Notes: generated by a model from the letters alone, not told the origin. A DNA stretch of 64,000 nt from Branchiostoma floridae (GCF_000003815.2 NC_049980.1:5770461-5834460); one strand, 5' to 3'; counted from the stretch's first letter, positions 52,301 through 59,934 are shown. Made by a program: numbers and translations.

Positions 52301-52611
52301 TGTAGTGAAATGTCACAGCTTAGAGAGCTTAGGTCGCGGACTGACAAAATGCAGTTCAAGCTATCCACAATGACAGTTCAACCGTTTAGGACTTGCCGTG
52401 ATATAACACTAAACCATGCCGCTTAAAATGACTGTTACTTGGTACACTAAAGGTAAACACAAGGTAAACAACTTCGACTCACCGACTTGAACTTTTTCTC
52501 CAAGAACCCCTCGTGATATTTTGGTAGGTCTTGGTTGAGATTGTTGGCGGCCTTCCAGGGCGAAGACGCCGAAGACCGTCGCCGGTCGCCTGGTGGCGAC
52601 CAGGTAGTCAT
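31586..52611 (-). CDS. STAP-family signal-transducing adaptor (PH-SH2)
   Basis: Cytoplasmic adaptor linking tyrosine kinases to downstream signalling. Coding exons in transcript order: 52611-52483, 49138-49061, 45653-45537, 40448-40392, 38104-37982, 36995-36852, 35807-35752, 35260-35123, 34975-34906, 34569-34437, 33646-33551, 33024-32935, 32507-32448, 31656-31586. They join in phase with AG/GT borders to 453 residues. The PH domain is about 33-127 (YHEGFLEKKFKS, RIWAEIKADVIFFY, C-terminal helix DVWKAYILTI). A linker follows (DLNLLPGQL as in STAP, then PPPPVPP and a Ser/Gly-rich exon 6). The SH2 is about 236-345 (WFFHQLP, GNMLLRSSGS with phosphotyrosine-binding Arg262, VRHYIVNM, NVYELINYFI). 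The acidic tail has Tyr404 (YDEE), Tyr412 (YLEN) and Tyr423 (YVTQ). Human STAP proteins are shorter (295 and 403 residues). The ATG at 52611 is the first in frame after an upstream stop. Which vertebrate STAP is closest cannot be decided by eye, but gene order favours STAP1. Confidence 0.92.
32150..32235. repeat. Dispersed repeat fragment, GGACCTG family
   Basis: Contains AACCTGAACCTGGAC and TGGACCTGAATTTTCTGTACCGG, the inverted counterpart of phrases at 24895-25075. It lies in the last STAP intron. Confidence 0.45.
33897..33980. repeat. Imperfect CA-rich microsatellite
   Basis: Repeated ACACAC and ACATGTAC phrases in a STAP intron; no exon is present. Confidence 0.7.
34020..34410. mobile_element. 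Palindromic element interrupted by a second palindrome
   Basis: The part at 34020-34116 matches one arm of the element at 41852-42144 (GTGGAGCCTGGTAAAGG, ATTCCATACGAACCTCATATGG). The matching end GTGTGAACC reappears only at about 34400, after the insertion at 34117-34394. Only one arm of the host element is recognisable. Confidence 0.65.
34117..34394. mobile_element. Palindromic MITE, CATCCTCCTACGCAGG family
   Basis: 278 bases with long inverted arms of about 67 bases beginning CATCCTCCTACGCAGGGACA and ending with its complement GCGTAGGAGGATG. Both arms continue through CAACAGCCAAA and its complement. It is inserted into an older element (34020-34410) in the STAP intron, 42 bases from exon 34569-34437. 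Confidence 0.85.
34650..34850. repeat. CA-associated dispersed repeat family fragment
   Basis: Shares ordered phrases with 42930-43340 (CTAGGGGGCACAAA, TGCTGTAGTACCAAGG, ACACCTACCCATGCA). No microsatellite remains here. It is intronic in STAP. Confidence 0.5.
35325..35690. mobile_element. Palindromic element, ACACGGATCAAATTTT family, copy 1
   Basis: Core 35382-35684 has inverted arms of about 45 bases: CACAAAGGTGTACACGGATC and GATCCGTGTATACCTTTGTG, continuing through GACCACTGTCGC / GCGACAGTGGTC. Homology with copy 2 extends left to about 35325. It lies between STAP exons 35807-35752 and 35260-35123. Confidence 0.8.
37592..37885. mobile_element. ACACGGATCAAATTTT family, copy 2 (one arm)
   Basis: The left arm matches 35325-35420, including the flank ATCATGAAAGCTCATCTGT and CACAAAGGTATACACGGATC. 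The middle (CAATTGGTCAAACGTGCCAGG...TTATAACGCCC) matches the interior of copy 1 in inverted orientation. The right arm is missing. It sits in the STAP intron beside exon 38104-37982. Confidence 0.65.
39290..39501. mobile_element. Palindromic MITE, TACTGTAAATG family, copy 2
   Basis: 212 bases with exact termini TACTGTAAATG / CATTTACAGTA. It has well-kept GC-rich inner phrases (AAGTTCGCGG, GTTCGCGGTGG, GGTCACCGCGAAAACCGCG). This is the better-preserved copy of the element at 5610-5825. Confidence 0.85.
40145..40349. mobile_element. Palindromic MITE, GTTCACCTTTATCCGC family, copy 3
   Basis: Ends GTTCACCTTTATCCGCCGG and CCGCGGATAAAGGTGAAG, flanked by TA at 40143-40144 and 40350-40351. Inner arms are GGGATATCAAGTAG / CTTGATATCCC. 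It lies 43 bases from STAP exon 40448-40392. Confidence 0.85.
41143..41155. repeat. Poly-C tract
   Basis: Thirteen consecutive C in a STAP intron. Confidence 0.9.
41508..41596. repeat. (AC)n microsatellite
   Basis: AC-rich run with a few G interruptions. Long open frames read through it in several phases but are artefacts of the repeat. Confidence 0.9.
41852..42144. mobile_element. Palindromic element, GGTTCACACGTGCGTATATA family
   Basis: Inverted arms of about 100 bases: left CTCACACGTGCGTATATATT..AAGTCCGTAT, right ATACGGACCTCACACGG..ATATATACGCACGTGTGAA. Both arms include AGGCTCCACAG or CTGTGGAGCCT. An interrupted relative is at 34020-34410. Intronic in STAP. Confidence 0.8.
42583..42860 (+). 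mobile_element. tRNA-derived SINE (degenerate)
   Basis: The head resembles a tRNA promoter: A-box TGCAGCTCAACTGGTAGCGG near 42592 and a weak B-box TTGGTTCAAATT near 42635. A body follows with AAGCACGTAAAAGG and AAGCACGTTAAAGG, as in other SINE copies here. It is not a functional tRNA. Confidence 0.6.
42930..43340. repeat. CA-tailed dispersed repeat family, most complete copy
   Basis: Phrases in order: GACATTGACCTTCGGTTTTG, CTAGGGGGACCAAAC, AAGACCATAGCA, CTGCTGCAGTACCAAG, GGCCCAAAATCGACC, CCCATACCAAATATC, GTTCTTGAGTTATACTGACC, then (CA)n at about 43277-43298 and a final short inverted pair ACCTCCATTTTCATGGAGGT. Relatives occur at 34650, 56230 (inverted), 59935 and 62590. No coding frame. Confidence 0.7.
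43470..44672 (+). mobile_element. RTE-like LINE fragment, 5-prime truncated
   Basis: Contains the C-terminal two thirds of a reverse-transcriptase frame and ends in a short tandem tail (AAAGTAAAGTAAGTAAGTAA, about 44653-44672), as RTE-type elements do. It lies in the STAP intron between exons 45653-45537 and 40448-40392, antisense to the gene. Confidence 0.75.
43482..44642 (+). pseudogene. RTE-like reverse transcriptase remnant
   Basis: An open frame of 386 codons with RT motifs FGFRKGRGCTDAIFALR, VFVDQEKAFDRVNR (catalytic Asp), RSGVRQGCVLSPLLF, LLFADDQGIL (catalytic FADD) and a C-terminal segment RGRPRRRWIEGVAE..LAQDR typical of RTE-related LINEs. The frame has no real start: the endonuclease and first RT motifs are missing because the copy is 5-prime truncated. 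The fully open remainder suggests recent insertion. Confidence 0.75.
45670..46105. other. Intronic stretch with no visible feature
   Basis: Intron of the STAP-like gene between exon 45653-45537 and the piggyBac-like element. No repeat or exon is recognised. Confidence 0.5.
46112..47066. mobile_element. piggyBac-type non-autonomous element (TTAA flanks)
   Basis: 955 bases bounded by TTAA at 46108-46111 and 47067-47070. The termini are CCCTATTCAGACCGGG and its exact complement CCCGGTCTGAATAGGG. A TTAA target duplication with CCC...GGG ends is the signature of the piggyBac superfamily. Just inside each end there is a long G or C homopolymer and GGGCTTTTGAGGCCC-like sequence, also inverted. The interior is non-coding and contains many TGACGTCAT phrases. 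Intronic in STAP. Confidence 0.85.
47293..47800 (+). mobile_element. tRNA-derived SINE plus second SINE body
   Basis: A-box-like ACTTAAGTGGTAGAGTG near 47301 and B-box TGGGTTCAAATCC at 47341-47353, then the shared SINE body (AAAAGGCACTTTACACGACT, GGTGATAATGAGTAC). From about 47640 a second, headless body repeats GAGTAACTAGCTTTGG and GATAGGACGTCAGA. Intronic in STAP. Confidence 0.65.
47801..49050. other. Intronic stretch, little structure
   Basis: STAP intron before exon 49138-49061. An imperfect inverted pair is present (CATAGGTCGTGCTATCGCC near 47895 against GGTTGGTAACTT..ATCGCACGGT-type sequence near 48055-48090; CACGACCTATGTGAC). Nothing coding is seen. Confidence 0.4.
49224..49442. repeat. 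(TC)n / TCTG microsatellite
   Basis: About 220 bases of CT-rich repeats, with TCTG units, in a STAP intron. A long frame rich in Ser and Leu read from it is an artefact. Confidence 0.95.
50098..50343. mobile_element. MITE with CACTGCACTTGGGGC ends
   Basis: Inverted termini of about 45 bases: TCACTGCACTTGGGGCACC..GCGGCACTG and CAGTGCCGC..GGTGCCCCAAGTGCAGTGA, with TTCGAA inside each arm. About 140 bases of AT-rich centre. No coding frame. Intronic in STAP. Confidence 0.8.
50765..51110 (-). mobile_element. tRNA-derived SINE, minus orientation
   Basis: Closely related to 52980-53310 (shared GTAACACACCAGGTTTGTAC, TGAACAGTAC, GCATATCCGGACA, CACTCACACCGG). The tRNA-like head is at the right end on the minus strand (about 51040-51095), but its B-box is degenerate. 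Confidence 0.7.
51111..52440. other. First STAP intron, no further feature
   Basis: No exon and no clear repeat family is seen except a poly-T run near 51671-51680. Short open frames have no supporting signal. Confidence 0.5.
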
Positions 52612-52784
52612 TGCCGAGGGCAATTTAGATCGTCTTAGATCTTGCAAGGTCTTAGGAAGAGTCTACGGTGTCTTGGTTGTCACACCAACTCGCAGACGTA
52701 CCCGGAAACAAAATGCGTGCAGCCGGATATTTGCATAACAAAAGCGCGAGGAACCGCACAAATACCACAGGTCAACGTACTGAC

Positions 52785-52929
52785 TCCTCCAAGCAGAGGT
52801 TGGTGGGGAAGATTGTGCCCTTCTTTATCATATATTCCCTTTTCTGTCTACTGGCCCCACCAACAAGACAAAACAAGGGGCATGTGTTAAGAAGGTCATA
52901 CTCTTCCCCACCAACCTCTGCTTGGAGAG
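52785..52929. mobile_element. Short MITE, CTCCAAGCAGAGGTT ends
   Basis: Inverted ends CTCCAAGCAGAGGTTGGTGG / CCACCAACCTCTGCTTGGAG with GGGGAAGA / TCTTCCCC inside. About 145 bases in all, located about 170 bases upstream of the STAP start codon, so it may lie in or next to the promoter or 5-prime untranslated region. A solitary end (CTCTCCAAGCAGAGGTT) is found near 39697. Confidence 0.8.
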
Positions 52930-52979
52930 TAGGCCTAGGGTTTACGGCTTGTAGCATATTACTTACCCGGTAAACAGCC

Positions 52980-53310
52980 TCATGGCGTAACACACCAGGT
53001 TTGTACTGAACAGTACTATCTGCATATCCGGACAGTTTTATTTGATCCACTCACACCGGGAAGCAACCCCTTTCCTTTCAATAAGTGTGGCTTTGTATTG
53101 TAATGCTCAAAGTGTAGTCGTCCCCAAACACGGGACCTCCATTTAAAATGTCCTATCCGAGTTTCAGGTACTGATTTTCACATGAGTGAAGAGAGGAAAG
53201 TCGTGTAAATTTTCTATGCAAGGGTAACATTACAACGTCAAGATGTTTGAACTTCGAACCCAGGACCCATAGGGTCTGAGGCAAATACCCTACCATCACG
53301 CCACACCTCC
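52980..53310 (-). mobile_element. tRNA-derived SINE, minus orientation
   Basis: Read on the minus strand the head has an A-box-like GGCGTGATGGTAGGGTA and a B-box GGGTTCGAAG (53251-53264). A body follows with ATTTAAATGGAGG-type and CCGGTGTGAGTGGATC sequence. The acceptor stem is not formed. A related copy is at 50765-51110. Confidence 0.75.
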
Positions 53311-54236
53311 ACATGATCGTTTTCTTCCGAATTAAGCCAAAGGGCGTGAATACTTAATGTGTTTACCAACCTAATCAGATAAAGGGACTTTTGAATTGGT
53401 TTGGACTGACAAGTCAAGTGCTGTTTATTTTGGTAGATTGTGATCAGGTTAGCTTATGACTCTACATAGTTGGAGTGTCTCGCTAGAGGGCGCACTGTTC
53501 ACGTCCTCCACTACAACTACAACTGAGTGAATCTTCTCGAATGTTGTCAACTCTGATTGAACCTTCTTGTGCAAATCTTCTTTCAATATGAGTTACATAT
53601 GGTTCGGCCTACCCCAACACCCGGCATGAAGAACATCATAAAATACGCTAATGGAACATATGTCATATTTATGTCATAGCGCAATGTTCTTTAGGCACGA
53701 ATTGGTCAACATGATGTTTTATAGGGACAATATTCAGCATGCACTATCAGGCCGCAACGTATGTATTTTTCGTGTAATTTGCGTCACCGTTGTGACAATG
53801 TGTTGTAAAATATGTAGGCTCAAAGTCAGTGTTTTATACTTTATCATGTTTATACCATAGATAAAACAATTTAACTGCCGCTATTCGTCAAGTAATATTT
53901 GGCTCAAAACCCAGAGGCATGGATTGTCTGCCATTAGCGTGAATTAAGTTCTTGTCAATGATAAGAAGTATAGCTCTATGCTGTGACCATTGAATGGCCA
54001 CAAATATTGGTACATATGGAATTTGAAAACAGAAACGAATACAATCAGGAAGTTGGTTGGACGTCTTTCTGCATCAATAAAAAATAGCACTGCACATGTG
54101 CAAAAAAACACAAACAATTACAGAACGAAAAAATGAGACAGATATACACACACATACACGAGCCTGTCCGCACGCAAAGGAACTTTGGAGTAAAAGAATG
54201 ACGAGTCATACAAAGAAGTTTTCATCTTTATTACCA
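53311..54236. other. Intergenic stretch between STAP and the OR cluster
   Basis: No exon, RNA gene or clear repeat is recognised. Confidence 0.5.
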
Positions 54237-54242
54237 TCACAT
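54237..54242 (-). promoter_or_regulatory. Candidate poly(A) signal for OR1
   Basis: AATAAA on the minus strand about 120 bases beyond the OR1 stop codon. Confidence 0.45.
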
Positions 54243-54363
54243 ATAAGTACAAAACGTCATTTTGAATGCGAATCGTCATTCCGACACGTACAAAGAATTA
54301 ATCATAACAGTTGTTGGGGGGGGGGGGAGGAAGCAGAAGACAGTACAATGCAAATAGTTGAAA

Positions 54364-55611
54364 CTATTTTACAAAATCTTTCTGTTGGTCCATTTCTTGC
54401 AGTATAATTAGCGACAAGGTTTTTATTTGCTTTTGACGAGATTGTTCTATCCTAACATGATGCCAGACAGCGTTCTCGCCTTCATACAGTGCTCTTGGTC
54501 GTGACACTTCGTAAATGTTTCTATTTCTTCTCGTCCAACGTTTTACCTTTATTCCACATATCCTCGCCACCGCTTGTTTCACGTCCTTACTGTTTAAACC
54601 GTAGATGATTGGATTGCTGAAGCAAGGTACGGTCATATACACTAACAGTGCTACCCGTTTAGTAATCAACATTATTTTCCCTTCCCATGTCGGTGAAAGA
54701 CTCAAGCATAAAAGGACCAAGCGTGGCACTAAAAAAGTAAAGAGAACCAATATTTGAGCTAATATTGTCCTTTCAGTTCGCAGGCTTCCTCTATACGTTA
54801 TTGCATTGTCCGTGCGTCTGTGTGGCAACTCAAAGTTCCTTATGTGCCTGCCTTGGTGTCGTTTTGTTTCAAGATACACTTTGCCGTACGAAAGGCAGAT
54901 CATTACAATGCAGGTTGTTTCGTAAGTTATAGAAATCGCTGTAAAACGTTTGTCAGTTGTTACACCTGGTAGCAAACTTAATTCAAGCAAAGTGCAAAAG
55001 GGGTACGCCACAGAAACGCCGCTGGGTGCCTTCATTTCCCCGTAAAACCTGGTGACGTATACCACACCTAGTAGGGCGGAAAAAGTCCAGGAGGCCGCAA
55101 TCTTTAAACAAAGGCATCGCAGAGAACCCTTCATTTGGTAGTGAAGTGCGTTGCAGATAGCTTGGTAGCGGTCCCACGCCATCAGCGTTAGCGTAGAGAG
55201 AGTACACACGGCGCCAACATAGAGGTAGCTAGCCTGGATCCAACAGAACCAAGCCGGGTTGTTGTTCCCTCCCATAACGATGTTCACCACCGAGCTGGGG
55301 ATGAAGAGGCTGCCTTGGACGATGTCCAGGACGCAGAGACTGGCGGGAAGGACGAATCGCGGCCGCCATAGCTTCTTGGTCCGCAGGATGGCGACGAGGA
55401 AGAGACAGTTCAGGCTGAGAATCAGCACCAAGGACGGCACCAGCCAGAACAGCTGCAGGAGTTTGCCCAGAAGAGTTGTCTGGAGTGGGTCTACATCGTG
55501 CCGGGATGTGGCGTTCCTTGTGTCGTTCTACATGCCAGAAATATTGGTGGAACTCTGCAGCGCAGTACAGATGGTTGGAAACAGAGTAATTCGTGTTGGC
55601 TCTTCGCTCAT
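54364..55611 (-). pseudogene. OR1: olfactory-receptor-like GPCR with stop at codon 28
   Basis: Aligned with OR2, the frame begins at ATG 55611 (MSEEPTRIT...) and would encode 415 residues, but codon 28 (55530-55528) is TAG where OR3 and OR4 have CAG. After it the frame is open for the full receptor: TM1 LVLILSLNCLFLVAIL, MAWDRYQAICNALHY after TM3, and TM7 PCFSNPIIYGLNSKDVK with a basic tail. These phrases resemble vertebrate olfactory receptors. No ATG lies between the stop and TM1, so a normal receptor could only arise through an upstream exon, a non-ATG start or readthrough. The long intact remainder points to a recent or polymorphic nonsense change, or a sequence error. It faces OR2 head-to-head and is its closest relative. 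Confidence 0.75.
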
Positions 55612-55870
55612 ATTCTCAACTATATTCAGAACGGCTGCATGAGTTTTCTCAGAAGAGTTGTCTCGCGAGTGTCAACATTGTAATGGACTGTGGCGTTCCT
55701 TATGTCCTTCTGCGTGTCAGAAACATACCATTCAGCTTGGTTGGAAACAGAGTAATTTGCGTCCGCTCTTTAGTCTCTTCTCTCAATGACATCCAGTACA
55801 GTTGCAGATGCTTGCCCGGAAGAGTTGTCCTAATTAAAGGGTCTACATCGTATCGGTAGCATTAGTGATA
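55612..55870 (-). repeat. Tandem decayed copies of the OR 5-prime coding segment
   Basis: On the minus strand the segment that encodes the OR1 N-terminal tail is repeated upstream: a second copy at about 55612-55790 and part of a third at 55791-55870. Landmarks AAGAGTTGTC (plus strand) occur at 55471, 55653 and 55820, and CAGAGTAATT at 55582 and 55748, giving a period of about 166-182 bases. The extra copies are broken by stops and shifts. Confidence 0.75.
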
Positions 55871-56229
55871 TCGCCAGCAAAAACTACTGAACTATTATGT
55901 TATAGACTCTACAGCCTGATATAAACGATTGGGAACTCTCCGCACATATTTCTCTCGTGCCTGTGAGCCAAGGTCGCATATATGCATTAGCGATTTCAAC
56001 GACATGGATCAACATAGACTTATAGCTAGACGTGGTTTTCACGCAAATTATGACACTGTAAATAACGGTGTTAATCTTTGACAGCTTTAAACAATGTATG
56101 ATTGCGTGCAAGCATAAACCATTGTTACCGCACGGCAGGTACTATGTATACTAAATTTCATCTTCAGGCCATACCTGATTAAAGGCTATGATGTATGAAT
56201 GGCTGGTAGTGGTCATGTTGAGTACCATG

Positions 56230-56263
56230 AAAAATAGAGGTATAGAATTTGAGTCTGTGTGTC

Positions 56264-56332
<69 letters not shown>

Positions 56333-56590
56333 TTCGGGATATTTGTTGTCGGAATAACTCAAGAATCTCTAGATATTTAGTATGTGGGTAGTTACTGGGA
56401 AGACAAATGTCAAGGTCGATTTTGGCCCGTCTAGTGTGCAAACTTTATGCTGCAGCAACACGTTTGGTTGTTGTATCTTTTGTACTGGATATGCTATTGT
56501 AGTCTTACTTTGTGCCAGATAGCACTTGATGTAAGGAAGAAGTGGTGAAGGTTTGGATCACCTAGCAGTTTGCACTAGAACTGTAGTGGC
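56230..56590. repeat. CA-tailed dispersed repeat family, inverted copy
   Basis: (GT)n at 56266-56331 followed by AACTCAAGAATCTCTAGAT, TGTCAAGGTCGATTTTGGCCC and GGTTTGGATCACCTAGCAG, which is the reverse complement order of the copy at 42930-43340. Confidence 0.65.
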
Positions 56591-57600
56591 AGTTGTGTTT
56601 TAATCTTTTTCTTTTGGTGACAAATTTATGACTGCTTTTTCAAAACAATGCGATCTATCTGCGTAATACCGGGAGTGCAAGGAGTGTAGTGGCGAATTAG
56701 GATTAAGGTTTGTTTGCAGCATAGAACTATACAAATGTACTTCTTATCATTAACAATGATGTAATTTACGGTAATGGCAGATAAGCCTTGCGTTCCGGCA
56801 AAATATATTACTTCCATTGGAGTTACTGACGTGGTGACATATAAATCACGGATTAAAGATTACTAGTATATGACATACACAAGGGCATGGTTCCCTTCAT
56901 ACGTGAAACTGTTTATGATCATAACACTTGAAATGTGCTGTACATACACGACACAACAAGAGGCATCAAGTGAACCTTGTATCAAAGGTATTAATGTTGT
57001 AAGGACAACAATCCCTCCATTAGACCACCTACTTGCTTCCGGAACAAAGTGTATATATTCATGATAGACATAAGACGATAAGAATTAAATGACGTTTGTT
57101 TGAAGTTCAGTATCCTTTGAATGTGTTGAAACTAAACTTGGAGATCTTTATAATCAAACCAAACCAAACCTGTTTATGCGATTATATTCATTTCATGATC
57201 GAATAAATCCCGATAGAATATGGTTAGACATCATGGCGTTGGATTCGTGGTTTCAACAGTGCTTTAACGCTACGGTGGTGGCGAGTTGATACACCAGATC
57301 CCCTCGATCTTGGAAGTTACGCAACGTGAAGTCCAGACAGTATTTGGATAGGAGACCACTAAGGAAGACTGGATGCTGTAGTCGGGTAATACCAAAGACT
57401 CAAAAATGGCACATAATTTTCTGCTAAGAGGAAGAGTATGGAAGCTAAACACACTATACTACCAGTGGACTAGCCCCCTGCTGTAGTGATCTATGTGTGT
57501 GGCCCCAGGATTACGAAACGGAGATGGGCGCTGGACCCGAAGCATCACAATTATGTATGGGTACGCTTACCGATATGACCATTGTATGACCTAATAAAAA
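56591..57600. other. Intergenic stretch between OR1 and OR2
   Basis: No exon is seen. A segment near 56750-56800 (CAGATAAGCCTTGCGTTCCGG) resembles 59830-59860 (CAGATAAGCCTTCCGCTTCGG), so a further dispersed repeat or duplicated flank is present. Confidence 0.4.
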
Positions 57601-57959
57601 CAACACTGCATGTCGTGCGGCGACAAGGAGCTTGTGTTTACACACAAATACACGCAATATATTGTACCTGTGGTACGTGAGTGGTTTTGTACTCAATAAG
57701 TCGTCAAAGGAATTCTTGACCCGCCAAAGTTGCATTAGTGTTTGACGTGTCATGAATCGCGTGGAAACCAAGTCTACTAGGATTATGAAAGTAAATGTCG
57801 TCCCATATGCAAGAGAGTGCTAATAATAATGTATGACTTGAGCTGATGACAACAGGCAGTGCTCACGAAAGGGGCTTATCAATTACTTGGCTAGTCAACT
57901 TCCTTTGCCCGTCGTTTGCAATTGTTGCTGAATTCCGTTGAGAGAAGAGACTGACATAC
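57600..57959 (+). promoter_or_regulatory. OR upstream block, OR2 version
   Basis: Aligned with 60470-60700 and 62860-63090: shared GACAAGG..CTTGTGTTT, GCAATATATTGTAC, AAGTCGTCAAAG, GCATTAGTGTTTG, ATCGCGTGGAAACCAAGTCT. Where OR3 and OR4 have TATATAAG, OR2 reads TATGAAAG. It is probably the promoter region inherited with the gene duplication. Confidence 0.6.
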
Positions 57960-58130
57960 ATGCGAAGAGCGGTCACGAAGTACTCTGTTACCGGCCAAAC
58001 TGCAGGGTACCGCCAATGTTTCTGACAATCAGAAGGACACAAGGAACGCCACAGCCCAGTACGGTTCGGACCTTCTTCAGACAACTCTGTTAGGCAAACT
58101 CCTGCAGCCGTTCTGAATATCGTTGAGAAT
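57960..58130 (+). repeat. Upstream tandem copy of the OR2 5-prime coding segment
   Basis: From ATGCGAAGAGCGGTC through AAGGACACAAGGAACGCCAC to GGCAAACTCCTGCAGCCGTT this repeats the first 170 bases of the OR2 frame with many changes, then runs straight into the OR2 ATG through TTCTGAATATCGTTGAGAAT. The same junction is seen upstream of OR1 (TTCTGAATATAGTTGAGAAT), so the arrangement predates the OR1/OR2 split. Confidence 0.75.
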
Positions 58131-59360
58131 ATGAGCGAAGAACAAACACGAATTGCTCTGTATCCAACCATGTGTACCGGGCTGCAGTGTACCAACATTG
58201 TGTCTGATACGCAGAACGACACAAGAAACGCCACAGCCCGGCACGATGTAGACCCTCTCCAGACAACTCTCCTGGGCAAACTCCTGCAGCTGTTCTGGCT
58301 GGTGCCGTCCTTGGTGCTGATTCTCAGCCTGAACTGTCTCTTCCTCGTCGCCATCCTGCGGACCAAGAAGCTATGGCGGCCGCGATTCGTCCTTCCCGCC
58401 AGTCTCTGCGTCCTGGACATCGTCCAAGGTAGCCTCTTCATCCCCAGCTCGGTGGTGAACATCGTTATGGGAGGGAACAACAACCCGGCTTGGTTCTGTT
58501 GGATCCAGGCTAGCTACCTCTACGTTGGCGCCGTGTGTACTCTATCTACGCTAACGCTGATGGCGTGGGACCGCTACCAAGCTATCTGCAACGCACTTCA
58601 CTACCAAATGAAGGGTTCTCTTCAATGCCTTTGTTTAAAGGTTGCGTCTGTATGGACATTTTCTACCCTGTTAGGTTCGTTTTACGTTTTCATGGTCTAC
58701 CGATCGATGGAGGCACCCAACGACGTTTCGATAAGGTACCCCTTCTGCACTTTACTTGAATTGACTTTGCTACCAGATGTAACAATTGACAAAAGTATGA
58801 CTGCGATCTCTTTAACTTACGAAACAGCTTGTATTGTAATGATCTGCTTTTCGTACGGCAAAGTGTATCTTGAAACAAAAGGGCATCAGCGGAGGCACAT
58901 GCGGCATAGATTGCCAAATAGACAAACGGGTAACACACAAAGGTACACAGGAAATCTGCGAACTGAAAGGACAATATTAGCCCAAATAATCGTTCTCTTT
59001 ACTTTCTTAGTGCCCCGCTACGTCGTTTTATTTCTGTATCTTTCACCGCCTTCTGAAGGGAAAAAATTGCAAATGTTGATCACCAAACGGATATACCTGT
59101 TGCTGTACATGACCGTGCCTTGCTTCAGTAATCCAATCATCTACGGTTTAAACAGTAAGGACGTGCAAAACGCAGTGGCGAGGACATATGGACTAAACAC
59201 AAAACGTTGGGGGAGAAGGAAAAGAAACATTTACGAAGTGTCACGACCAAGAGCATCGTCTGAAGACGAGAACGCTGTCTGGCATCATGTTAGGATGGAA
59301 CAATTCCGTCATAAGCAAATAACAACCTTATCACTAACCAGACTGACAGAAATGAACTAA
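58131..59360 (+). CDS. OR2: vertebrate-type olfactory-receptor-like GPCR
   Basis: A single-exon frame of 409 residues from ATG. The extracellular N-terminus carries NDTRNAT glycosylation sites. Seven membrane segments follow: TM1 SLVLILSLNCLFLVAIL, TM2 FVLPASLCVLDIVQGSLF, and TM3 ending TLMAWDRYQAICNALHYQ, which strongly resembles the MAYDRYVAICNPLHY of vertebrate olfactory receptors. TM6 has TERTILAQIIVLFTFLV, and TM7 has CFSNPIIYGLNSKDV, close to the NPxIYxLRNKDV of that family. It probably acts as a chemoreceptor in sensory cells. The ligand is unknown. It is longer than typical vertebrate ORs (about 310) because of its N-terminal extension and basic tail. OR1 is its nearest relative in this window. 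Confidence 0.88.
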   Translation: MSEEQTRIALYPTMCTGLQCTNIVSDTQNDTRNATARHDVDPLQTTLLGKLLQLFWLVPSLVLILSLNCLFLVAILRTKKLWRPRFVLPASLCVLDIVQGSLFIPSSVVNIVMGGNNNPAWFCWIQASYLYVGAVCTLSTLTLMAWDRYQAICNALHYQMKGSLQCLCLKVASVWTFSTLLGSFYVFMVYRSMEAPNDVSIRYPFCTLLELTLLPDVTIDKSMTAISLTYETACIVMICFSYGKVYLETKGHQRRHMRHRLPNRQTGNTQRYTGNLRTERTILAQIIVLFTFLVPRYVVLFLYLSPPSEGKKLQMLITKRIYLLLYMTVPCFSNPIIYGLNSKDVQNAVARTYGLNTKRWGRRKRNIYEVSRPRASSEDENAVWHHVRMEQFRHKQITTLSLTRLTEMN

Positions 59361-59461
59361 CAGATTTGTGTATGTAAAATGATCACAACATTTTTCATTG
59401 TACTGACTCTAGGTTTCTTCCTTCTTAGAACTGTTATGATAGTTTCGTATTATGTTATAGC

Positions 59462-59467
59462 AATAAA
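59462..59467 (+). promoter_or_regulatory. Candidate poly(A) signal for OR2
   Basis: AATAAA about 100 bases after the OR2 stop codon. Confidence 0.45.
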
Positions 59468-59549
59468 TATGAAAAGGGTAAACTGCTTTTGTCTGATGCG
59501 CCATTCTTTGGTGAGAGCGCGCTCGTGTGCGTTTGTGTACTTGTTTGAT

Positions 59550-59572
59550 TGTGTGTGTGTACGTATGTGTGA

Positions 59573-59608
<36 letters not shown>
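59550..59608. repeat. (GT)n microsatellite
   Basis: GT run with interruptions just downstream of OR2. Open frames across it on both strands are artefacts. Confidence 0.9.
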
Positions 59609-59934
59609 CTGCGTGTCTACTTGTGTATCTGCGTCGGGTTTTGCACTGACTCCGAAAAGCGTCAAACCAACTAAGGATGGTCCCAGATATTCGGAATGTT
59701 GCGTGCATGATTTCGTTGCTTCCTTTTCTTGAATCTCATATGCCCTCTTTATTTATGGGCATTCGAATCAAAATGGACACAGCACGGAGCCGTACTTCTT
59801 ATCATAAGCATATTAATCATACTTCACGCTAATGACAGATAAGCCTTCCGCTTCGGCAAAACGTATCAATCATATAAGTCTTCTGAAGTTACGGACTAGT
59901 GACATACACATGGATTAAACATAACAATATATAA

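Noticed and set aside
54096..54407. 103-codon plus-strand frame downstream of OR1
   Set aside because: Low-complexity, overlaps the OR1 end and its poly(A) region, with no recognisable domain.
55259..55642. Plus-strand frame of 127 codons over OR1
   Set aside because: Antisense shadow of the same OR tract.
57863..58483. Long minus-strand open frame of 206 codons opposite OR2, with similar frames at 60312-61130, 62955-63476 and 63308-63532
   Set aside because: They are antisense shadows of the conserved GC-rich OR coding tract. The protein is the same in each copy only because the sense DNA is; there is no domain, and membrane and splice features are absent.
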